Under the pieces are notes generated by a model that saw only the letters and a program-made list of their open reading frames with translations, was not told the origin of the DNA and did no database searches. The translations under genes and the position numbers were made by a program. From Siphonodentalium dalli (Eukaryota; Mollusca; Scaphopoda; Gadilida; Siphonodentaliidae), in the NCBI GenBank assembly GCA_032622095.1, contig CP136063.1, positions 13,495,814 through 13,559,813 of the forward strand: 64,000 bases of DNA, given 5' to 3'. Position 1 is the first letter of the stretch; each line of letters starts with the position of its first letter. Positions 55,490 through 64,000 of the stretch are shown here, piece by piece.

Positions 55490-57360
55490 CCTCTTCTTTG
55501 GAAGAACAGTCCTGTGTCAAACTTCCAATTCGCAATGTTCCTGGTGCCAAAAGGTACAGTCTCCTTTTTGTAATTTTATAATAAATAATGATAAATAAGT
55601 CCATTTCTTAATGTGTTTCATTCTGATTGGCCAACTATGAAACAAAGGACGAAACTCCAGATGTCAGGTGATTAAGAATGTTATACAACAAGACACCGAT
55701 TCTGCATTATTTCACGAGTCATTGTCCCAGTTAGAATAATATTATCATGCACGTGCTACAGAATAATAAGTCAAAGATGTTCATTCAATTTACAACTGAA
55801 ATACAATCTCCTTTGGACACTTTAATAACGAGAGATAATGGTTCCTGGAATTACAAACTAAATTATTGAACATACTCACGTCTGTCACGGGATTGTGTTA
55901 TATCGTTCGAGACTTCGTGACAGCTCTAGAACCACCAAAAGAGGGAACAGGATAACAAGAAAATCGCATACCATATCACTGTGTAGATCCGGCCTCTTTG
56001 GGCGCTACAGTTGTAATGTTTTATCATAACATTTAATGTTCAGGCGTTATGTTGTGGTGATTCTCCATGGCGACCAGTGGAGCCCGTGTTCCGAGCGTGT
56101 ATTATACCATGTGGTAGCTATGCCTGCGATTGCATTGTTGAATGTGAGTCCTCTGCGAGTGGGAGGTGTCAACATTGGCCACAATCGCCAGTAACTGATG
56201 TTGCCCTGAATAGGACAGGTATGTTACGGTAAGTTGCTGGTAAGTCGAGGGCAATACTATTGGGAAGGGACTGGCATATATTCTATTTTGTGTTATACAT
56301 AATTGCTCATCAATCCCTTGCACCGATGGTTTGCAGTATATCAATAAATTCATTGTTGCAATTTTGTTCTGCATTTGGTATTTAGTTTTTGTTTTGGAAA
56401 GGGGTTACCACATTGTGAGCAGCGCCCGGTCTGGGCGTTTATAACTAACGTAGTTGAAAATGAGGGGAGTAGTAATTATGAGCTACATTGTAGATCTATA
56501 TATCAATCATGATCGACCAGTGCGCACTAAGATGTATGTTTGCAAAGTTTGACTGATATATGAAATGTCTGATCAACTTGCATTTATATTTCATAGAACA
56601 TAACCACACACATATGATTTCTTGAATTTAACAATCGAGATAACGGTAATTTAACAATCGAAACTGTACGAGTGTACTCGTTCTGTTCAGTCTGGTTTAT
56701 ACATAATAGCTATTTAATACCACACGGACGACAGTGATACGGTTACATTGATAATATTAATACACACTTTAGCCCTATCTACGCACACATTAGTTTGCCT
56801 CACAATTGCTGTGCTCACATTGGCGTATAATTAATTGTTTGATGTGATCACTATCCTGTGATATCAAATTTGAGGTTGCTTTCGATGGAAATTTGACTAA
56901 TTATTATTTAACTACATCAACAACATCGTTCCATTCATTCTTAATTTTGTTATGCGTTTCATTTTGTATTGCTGTGCCTGACAATTGACAATACTATAAT
57001 TAATTGTATTGGTATATTGTGTTGAATAAATTTTGAAAGGAGACTGAACCTTTTGGCATCAATAATATTGAAATTTGAACTTTCCCTGTATAGCGACATA
57101 ATGCCATCGAATCCGTTATTTTATATACTCAATCATCAGAGTGTATGTGAACCCAACGGTTTCCACACAACACATTACTGGCTCCCGTGTTTTAAAGCTG
57201 GCCACGTTTGACTTCGGTTAAGTGACATAATTTTAATGATTGAAAATTGTTGTTAATGTCGCCTTCCAGAGACGAATCTAATCAACCAAACATGTTCTGC
57301 TGTCCCTAACGCGTCGGGTCACCTAATTTCGAGGGTACGAATATGCAATTAAAAGTGAGG
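55490..57360. other. Central spacer of the foldback element, no gene
   Basis: No supportable gene or transposase. A nested inverted pair, GGTGCCAAAAGGTACAGTCTCC (about 55541) and its inverse (about 57046), suggests another palindromic insert or a continuation of the arms. Confidence 0.5.
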
Positions 57361-57454
57361 CCAATAATAAATATACCAACTATTTTCCGTTGGAACTAAT
57401 ACATCACCTAATTTCGAGAAACTATATATGTCGTCATGTTACTGGACTGACAAA

Positions 57455-58440
57455 GCGTCTTCAGTCTTGTCTGACTCAATGTAACATCGAACTTCTTCTG
57501 ACAACGGTCGCACTTGTAAGGTCATTCAATAGTGTGGATTGTCAGACTGACTAGGAACAATCTTATATACTCGTATGATTGATCACATATGTGTGTTCAT
57601 ATGCTTAGGCAGGAAAACGGACTCACTAAATGCCGTTCGGTACACGTCACACTTATATGGGCGATTGACACTATAAATTTTCTTCTGCTGTTATGACTGA
57701 AGGCTATTCGAACCACGTCACATACATATTGTCGATTACCGGTGTGGATTCTTTTGTCACGTAACCGGACTCACTAAGTGCCTTCTGGTACACGTCACAC
57801 TCGTATGGGCGATTGACTGTATGATTTCTCTTGTGTTGGTATGACTGAAGGCTATTCGAACCTCGTCACATGCATATGGTAGATTACCTGTGTGGATTTT
57901 TTTGGTCACGGAACCGGACTCACTAAGTGCCTTTTGGTACACGTCACACGCGTATGGGCGATTGACTGTGATTCTCTTGTGCTGGTATGACTGAAGGCTA
58001 TTCGAACCTCGTCACCTGCATATGGTCGATTACCTGTGTGGATTCTTTTGTCACGTAACCGGACTCACTAAGTGCCTTTTGGTACACGTCACACGCGTAT
58101 GGGCGATTGACTGTGATTTCTCTTGTGTTGGTATGACTGAAAGCTATTCAAACCACGTCACACTCGTATGGTCGATTAACGGTGCGGATTCTTTTGTCAC
58201 GTAACTGGACTCACTAAGTGCCTGTTGGTACGCGTCACACGCGTATGGGCGATTGACTGTGATTTCTCTTGTTGGTATGACTGAAAGCTATTCAAACCAC
58301 GTCACACTCGTATGGTCGATTAGCGGTGCGGATTCCTTTGTCACGTAACTGGACTCACTAAATATATTCAGTCACAAGTCACACTCGTATGGGCGATAGC
58401 CACTATGGATTATCGGGTTGACTTTGTCATGAAAACCGTT
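57455..58440 (-). repeat. Right arm tandem units derived from C2H2 fingers
   Basis: Inverted counterpart of 53990-55445 with fewer units (about five to six). The same lesions are present, such as YQKALSESGSVTK without the downstream His codons. The arms are similar but not identical, so units have changed in number independently. Confidence 0.8.
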
Positions 58441-58467
58441 CAGCGCCCGTCAATATGTATTGAGTCA

Positions 58468-58689
58468 GTTTACTTCAAAAGCTGTAATTTTGTTATTACA
58501 AAAGTGGAGACCTAGTTTTTTTACTACAAAAGCTGGCGTTTTTTACTTCAAAAGCGGAGACCTCACTTTACTACAAAAGCTGGCGATTTTATTACAAAAG
58601 TGGTGAGTTACTTCAAAAGCTGGCGTTTTTTACTTCAAAAGTGGAGACCTACTTCAAAAGTAGTAATTTACTTCAAAAGCTGGCGTAAC
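58468..58689. repeat. Outer arm minisatellite, CTTTTGAAGTA type (right)
   Basis: TACTTCAAAAGCTGGCG, TTACTACAAAAG and GGAGACCT words repeat as the inverse of the left terminus and end exactly at GTAAC, next to the target duplication. Confidence 0.9.
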
Positions 58690-58696
58690 ACGGCTT

Positions 58697-59594
58697 CCAA
58701 AATGGCAACCAAATTTGTAAAACTATTATCTGCGCTATCCGAAAAGGTAGCAAATTGTGACTCACTTGGTTATTATACGCTTTAGTTAATTAACTGACAA
58801 CTATGTTCTACCGATATTATGTTTGTCCTAGTTCCGTATGGGGCATAACACATTCATTTTAAATTTGCTGTATGGAATTTTGCGGAGAACCTATTTTGTG
58901 ATTCTGACCATATTATTGAAAGGAATTGGGCAGAACTTTGAGACGAAATGAACCATGGTGAGGTGAATATGTACACACTGTGTGACTTATGATCGTGAAT
59001 GTAGTGAATATGTATGCATACAGTGACTATATTGCCATGTGTCGGTGCAGGTGTATACCTGGTGTTCATACATGGCGACTCGTGGCTGTATCGTCATTTG
59101 TGGTATGTACAGGTATAACCAAGTATGGCTGTATGATCAGGTGTGCGTGTCTAAAGTGGGTGACTTTGTTGTCACTTGTGTTGTGTTGATTTGCATATGT
59201 AGTGGCTGGGTTAATGTGTGGGTTGTACATATGTCCCTTCGGTGCCTATCGCATTCCACAATAACTCAAGAATATGTTAATCAATGGAGAGGTCATCTCA
59301 GAGAGTTATCCATCTTGGTGGTGTCTATGTACATGGGGGGTGTTAAGCGCGGAAAGCGATAACCACCCATCACACAGTCATTACATGTATACATAAAAAC
59401 CACAGACATAACACTATAGTGACCCACTGTATACATGTGCACATGACCCATGACCACGGTTGACTATACTTCCATGCGTCACGAATCAGGCACAGCGGGT
59501 ATACTATTAAACATGGCCCATAATCATATAGTCACTCCTTGTACACCCATTCATTTCACCATTGACCATAAGGCATCCCTTATATACCTATTCT
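58697..59594. repeat. Remainder of the foldback repeat (copy B)
   Basis: Continues the interrupted left arm (CCAAAATGGCAACCAAATTT) and then GTGACTATATTGCC-type decayed minisatellite in inverted and direct orientation. It matches copy A until TATATACCTATTCT, where the LTR element begins. The 107- and 66-codon frames at 59039-59362 are repeat-derived. Confidence 0.6.
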
Positions 59595-59899
59595 TGTGAC
59601 GGAGCTGGAGCACTTTTCCCGTTGTGTGTGTGACGATGGCCGTGGTCTTTCACAAATAGTCGAGTCGATTGAGTTGATCTTTTATTTCTTCAATAGATAT
59701 TTAGTAACAGTTTTCTTCCAGAGTACACTGAGCCAGTGGAACAGCACCGTTAGTAGCAGACTAGAAGAGTTTAGAAGCAGGACTAGAACTAGAACTGCCG
59801 GGCTAGAATCCCGACCGCGCATATACACCAAAAGGGTGTGAGACTTAACTGACCAATCATAAGTCTCCTCATTATAATACATTTTAGACATACCAGTTC

Positions 59900-60998
59900 C
59901 AACCATCCTATGTCAGAGTTGGCACAAAACCTGTCAAAATAGTCATCTATTCTGGCAGACATGATAGTTCGAACTAGGTAACAGGGTACTCTCTCAGGTA
60001 TTCGTGTGATAAACTAATGTGTACCCTGGTAGATGGTGCTGTTCCTGTCATTCAATGACCTCGATATATTAATTTTCTAACTGTTGGTCATGAGAATGTG
60101 ACTTCAGCATAATTCCGACGCCACAGTTCCACCGTACAAGGCTGGTGCTGTCGTACTCTGATTTTAAGCTGGGAAATATTTCCTAGAAATATGCAAGTTA
60201 AATTGCACCTTAATTTTCAAACTACATGTACCAGCTTAATTATCGAATGATAGAGAATTTAAGTTTTGGAGACATCATTCTGTTACCATCCTCATATATC
60301 CAAGATATTTCACGTTAGGGGAATCTCATAAGTCAGAATTACTACAGAAGGATGACTATAAGTGTAGGTCGAAAGACAGCACTATTTCTGATATAAATTC
60401 AGCCGTAAATTTGGAAGTGTGGTGGCCATGATATTTCCCACTATTTGCTAAATATTTATATCTTAAACTAAAATGTGTGAGAGAAATACCATGGTCTTAA
60501 TCCGATCCTGACATAAATTTTCTATTTAATATAATACAATAGGGAACAATAAGTAATATACATTGTGAATCAATTAGTTTCAACAGTATTTTCGTAAAAA
60601 TGTCAGTGTCTTTGCACTATCACACTCTGCAACGCGTCACTATCACATTCACTGTTTAGATCCTCATTACGAAATATTGTCACTGGAACTGGTATATGAT
60701 AATATTATAGATTTCTTATTTTCTCTAAGGATATATATCCGAAAGGTTATGTCTTTCTTTATCATCATCATCATTTCTTCTTTTTAATGTTTGTATACAT
60801 CCTGGTAAGAAAGTCTGTTTCTTTCTTCCTTGTTATCTTCATTTCTTTATTTGGAAATGTTTATATATATATCTTTCTTTTTTTCTTAGTTTTGTTACTA
60901 AGAATGTCTTATGTGAGAAGTTTATTTCTTCTTTTGACTAATCATCATCATTATTTCTTCTTCTTTATTTTGATTTCTGCTTCTGTTGTTCCCATAAT
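59900..60998. other. Region between LTR end and env, unresolved
   Basis: Probably contains the rest of the 3' LTR and a polypurine tract (plus-strand pyrimidine runs at 60771-60990). No coding region is supported. A plus-strand frame at 60787-61095 is rich in Phe/Leu because of the pyrimidine tracts and is not called. Confidence 0.4.
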
Positions 60999-63525
60999 TT
61001 ATCCTTTAATCAGGATTGATACTGCTTCGGGAGCGACAGTGTTATCACTCTCAGTACTGTGCCGGGCTTTGGTGGCTCTCCTAACGGCGGCATAGTCATT
61101 CTGATCTTCTGAAGGGTTCATTAGCTGAAGTGTCGGAGCATTGAATAGACCTTTATCAAACAACTCGATTATTTCCTTTTCTGGATGAAGAATTCGTGTT
61201 CTCCTTGAAGTTGTCTCCGGGGACGACGGTTGTCGTTTCTTCAGTGGTTGAGGTGTGCTTAGTTCCATATCTTCATATACAGCTTCACTAGAGTTTTCAA
61301 CATTTGCATTTGGTACCTTTTCTTGTCTATGTCCTTCAAGTCGCCTATTGCAGCGTTTACATAACCCATGCCATATTTCATGTTTAAATTTAATAAAACA
61401 GCATAGCGATATAACCAGTGGAACAAGTAATAGGAAGTATAAGAATTTTGAAAATGAATTTGAGGCTGGAGTAAGGACTACTAGACTATCTAAAGAATTT
61501 ACTAGTTGCTTCAGAGGGATTTTATCAACTAACTTCAGTGGTTCTGGAAAAGTTAAATTTGCATAAGTTGGTAATTTCTCTAAGAGTGTTTTCCATAAGA
61601 GGAATCTAGAAGTATTAAATGTTGGTAAAATTTTACTTTGAAAGGCATCCACTAATTTGGAGTTATTTCCTTCATAATAACTTTCAAACCTATTTGGTAA
61701 GGGTCTTTTATGTTTGTACAATCCATTGAAAAAGTTAATTGTTCCTTTGTACTTAATACGTAAAGACCTTTATTTATTTGAGTTACGTATGGAAAAACAA
61801 TATTTGGTTTAACATCTACTATACATCTTTTCTCTATTGATTTACTGTCATTTATGAATATTGCTACATGGCAAGGTTTAATTTCTTCCACATCTCTAAT
61901 AAGTCCATTAAATTTACAATACTTTAATTTATCCTTAGCACATCGTGATGTTTCTTGTAAATTTACATATTGAGTTCTACTATGGTTTATAATTAACGTT
62001 GAAGTGCCTAAGCGATATTCTGCTATCATTTGATTTTAATCTGTTTTCAATATATTATCGCATACTGCATAAGATAATGAATGTTTTTTAAATATTTCAT
62101 AATTATTTTTAACATTTAAAGATGGATTATCTCTTTAAATAACAAATTTTAAATAGTTGCGTGGGTATAAAATAATAGATATGAACTGAAGACCTATGTC
62201 CGGAAAAACTTCTAACAATTAATATTGATTTTATTTCGAATATTAAATCGGGCCCATTTATGTTACTATTTTTAGAACCGACCATTCGGATGAGACCGTA
62301 TTGCGATATAGAGCACTGGGCTGTTCCTACGGCTACGCAACGAATGTCAAATGACACAGATTGGTTGTTTGTATTGTTTTGTTCGACAGATATAAGCGAT
62401 AATGAGTATAATTAACGTTTATTTGTGACAAAATTGCACAATATAATTTCTGGTCTATGTTAACAGTAACCACTATTGTTCGTTAGCTGAACAAACACCC
62501 CATGTTAGACCAGAAAATATTCGAAATAAAATTAATATTAATCGATAGAAGCATTTCCGGACAGGAGTCTTCGATACAAATCTAATATTTTATACCCGGT
62601 AACTATATAATACATGTTTACAAAGAGATAATCCACCTTTAATAGTGGTATTTTAATTATTATAACTATTTGTCTGTTGGATAAAACAGCATTTCAAGTT
62701 AAATGTTGATAATATTGCCAAGTTTCTGTTGTTGCACTAAAATGTAATTTTAGGTGATCTGGCAGTTTGTTTTTAAGATCTCTAATGATTTGTTTTAACG
62801 TGTTTATCCTAATTACACTTGGAGATATTCGTTTCGAGGTTAGCATACTTAATTGCATGTGCAGATGTTCTATGCAAAATCTTGCTAAGTTATGATTTCT
62901 TTATGACTTTAACAGTTTGTGCCAATTTATTTATTCTTTGCCTGTTATCTTTAAGCAAATTCCTAGTAGCATCCATTATACTGAAACTTTCTTGTAAGGC
63001 ATGTTGAATTTTATTTTGGTTTTGTCCTAGTTTATTTATATTGGAATTTATGTTTTCTAGAACTGAAGTACAAACAATATCGAAGAGCCATGAAAGTCCT
63101 TCTCCTATGAATGGAAGAAGTGCTCTACGTTTTCTTGTAGTTCTACCATGTAAACTGTAATACTCCGTGAATTGAACTATCATTTCCAAATATTGTGCTT
63201 TTAATGCTTTTAGTTCTGATTGTAATCCTTGAAGGGTTATTTGGAATTCCTCTTGGACTGTTCCATTTGAGAACATTCTACGTGGGTATTTAGTTATTGC
63301 ATTTTCAATATGGATTTGAGTTTGTTTTATTTGTTCTGATATGAAATTTAGATAGTTTTTATATACCTTAAGATCTATTAAAATCCCACAGTCCACTCTG
63401 AATTTGTTAGGTTTATATCTTTTATTTTCTGAAACATCACATTATGTGATGTTATAAGTGTGAAATTTATAAGAACAAGGAAAGGTAGTAAGCATATGAT
63501 TATTCTTGATCTTGACACCTTTTAT
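60999..63525 (-). pseudogene. env: Endogenous F-type envelope gene, broken
   Basis: The minus strand encodes a class I F-like envelope of the errantivirus/baculovirus F type. A hydrophobic leader follows a splice-acceptor-like site at 63526. The N-terminal region contains a furin-type RKRR (about 63124-63135) with a Phe/Gly-rich fusion-peptide-like stretch and heptad-like helix after it (63120-62893). The ectodomain continues in another frame to 62643 and, past an inserted MITE, from 62115. A transmembrane segment of about 20 residues lies near 61450-61385, and a basic-acidic cytoplasmic tail runs to 60999. Lesions are single-base shifts near 63390, 62890 and 61690, stops near 62690 and 62038, and a MITE at 62116-62642. 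It cannot make a full protein as it stands. It would normally be expressed from a spliced subgenomic RNA. Confidence 0.75.
62116..62642. mobile_element. TTAA MITE, GATTATCTCTTT family, inside env
   Basis: TTAA at 62116-62119 and 62639-62642 flanks ends AAAGATGGATTATCTCTTT and, inverted, AAAGGTGGATTATCTCTTTG. The env frame on the two sides is in register once one TTAA is discounted, so the insertion was clean and later than the retroelement. The internal 76-codon frame matches that in other copies. Confidence 0.9.
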
Positions 63526-63570
63526 CTGTGAACAGAGTAAAAGATATTTTATGTATTAGTGTTTTATAAG
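63526..63570 (-). promoter_or_regulatory. Candidate splice acceptor upstream of env
   Basis: On the minus strand a CTAATAC branch-point-like word is followed by ATCTTTTACTCTGTTCACAG and then env's leader frame. This fits production of env from a spliced RNA, as in errantiviruses. It has not been tested against a donor, which would lie outside the window. Confidence 0.4.
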
Positions 63571-64000
63571 TGTTTTATGTAAGATTTAAGTATACTGGTG
63601 TGCATGTATAGTGTGAAGTGTAACTGTTTGCTAGCAATCCATCTGGGAGATTGATCAGATCTCCAACCTATCCAGTTGCCAAACCTTTATATCTTATAAT
63701 CAGTTGCTATGCTATTCATAAGTGTGGCCACACATGGACATGCATGTTATGATAGTAAATGTTAAATTGTGGGTAAGATTTCTTATCTTGTTGCTCAGCA
63801 TATTTTTCTTTGACTAAAGTTTATACCAGCCGTTATATATAGGGTTCTTATTAAGGGAGATATTTAAAATGACCAAGGTCATACTCCATAAATGTCTTTG
63901 ATATTAACTTTCCCCATTACATTTAACCCCACCAGTTTAATTGGTGCCAAGGTTTTGAAAACTCAATTACAAAACCATTGTTATTTTAAAAAATTTGGTT
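63571..64000. other. Upstream of env, no gene recognised
   Basis: No pol-like frame is seen where the end of pol would be expected. TATATATAACGG on the minus strand near 63832 could be promoter-like. It may be non-coding retroelement sequence or old flanking sequence. Confidence 0.35.

Larger units (their letters stand above)
53715..58689. mobile_element. 4.98-kb foldback element with zinc-finger-derived arms
   Basis: The element starts GTTACGCCAGCTTTTGAAGT and ends with the inverse. ACGGCTT flanks it on both sides (53708-53714 and 58690-58696), and the uninterrupted site is at 39004-39010. Each arm has an outer zone of CTTTTGAAGTA-type repeats, then tandem zinc-finger-derived units, then a short unique zone (GGAGAATAGTTGGTCTATT near 55465, inverted near 57385). 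Arms are about 1.77 kb and 1.33 kb, with about 1.87 kb between. No transposase is visible, so it is non-autonomous. Long, internally repetitive arms and a 7-bp target duplication recall Galileo/P-superfamily foldback elements. That assignment is inference. Confidence 0.85.
59595..64000 (-). mobile_element. 3' part of an LTR retroelement with an env gene
   Basis: Copy A's sequence departs at TATTCT|TGTGAC, marking the outer end of a minus-strand LTR that finishes GTCACA. Within the presumed LTR the minus strand has TATAATGAG (about 59870) and AATAAA (about 59695), in the order promoter then poly(A). Env follows at 60999-63525. The inner LTR border, pol, gag and the 5' LTR are not identified; they lie in unresolved sequence or beyond the window. 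Confidence 0.55.

Noticed and set aside
59682-59906. 74-codon minus-strand frame with a hydrophobic run
   Set aside because: It overlaps the presumed LTR, including its poly(A) signal.
60787-61095. Plus-strand hydrophobic 102-codon frame, possible membrane protein
   Set aside because: Its Phe/Leu content reflects pyrimidine runs antisense to the env 3' region and the polypurine-type tract.

Overview
The window is animal nuclear DNA, AT-rich and very repeat-dense, from an aquatic invertebrate I cannot name. The evidence is spliced exons with GT-AG borders, tandem C2H2 zinc-finger genes, a CR1-like retrotransposon with PHD and esterase-like domains, an LTR retroelement with an F-type envelope, and many cut-and-paste transposon remnants. 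There are no operons, rRNA genes or CRISPR arrays. True starts are taken as ATG. The first 7 kb hold two probable host genes head to head: a first coding exon on the minus strand (2809-3093) and a three-exon, BEN-domain-like gene on the plus strand (4181-5745). Small MITEs surround them.

From 6.9 to 11.7 kb lies an apparently intact CR1-like non-LTR retrotransposon (minus strand). ORF1 is SGNH-esterase-like. ORF2 carries three 30-residue repeats, a 2A-like motif, a PHD finger, an endonuclease and a reverse transcriptase. An eight-finger C2H2 gene follows (12917-13645, minus). From 14 to 34 kb there are MITEs, minisatellites, a noncoding long-period tandem repeat, a decayed zinc-finger locus (28.7-29.7 kb), a possible SINE and pieces of at least three non-LTR retrotransposons, one nested inside another.

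From 34.4 to 59.6 kb a locus is present twice. Copy A is an intact 946-codon gene with about 27 zinc fingers (34623-37463), followed by decayed finger repeats and a foldback repeat. Copy B (42.5-59.6 kb) has the same order but is broken and inflated. One finger has expanded to fifteen near-identical 93-bp units with a frameshift and two stops, and a MITE splits the coding region. A 5.35-kb TIR element (47625-52974) carries a decayed XPG-nuclease-like gene. A 4.98-kb foldback element (53715-58689) has long inverted arms largely built of tandem, dead zinc-finger units. Copy A retains the unoccupied target site of that last element, so its ends and 7-bp target duplication can be read directly.

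From 59595 to the window edge is the 3' part of an LTR retroelement on the minus strand with a broken F-type env gene. A MITE sits in that gene with TTAA on both sides. TTAA-targeting MITEs of four terminal types occur through the window and have cut into older repeats, the zinc-finger pseudogene and env. Zinc-finger genes and transposable elements dominate the sequence and repeatedly interrupt, copy or incorporate one another.
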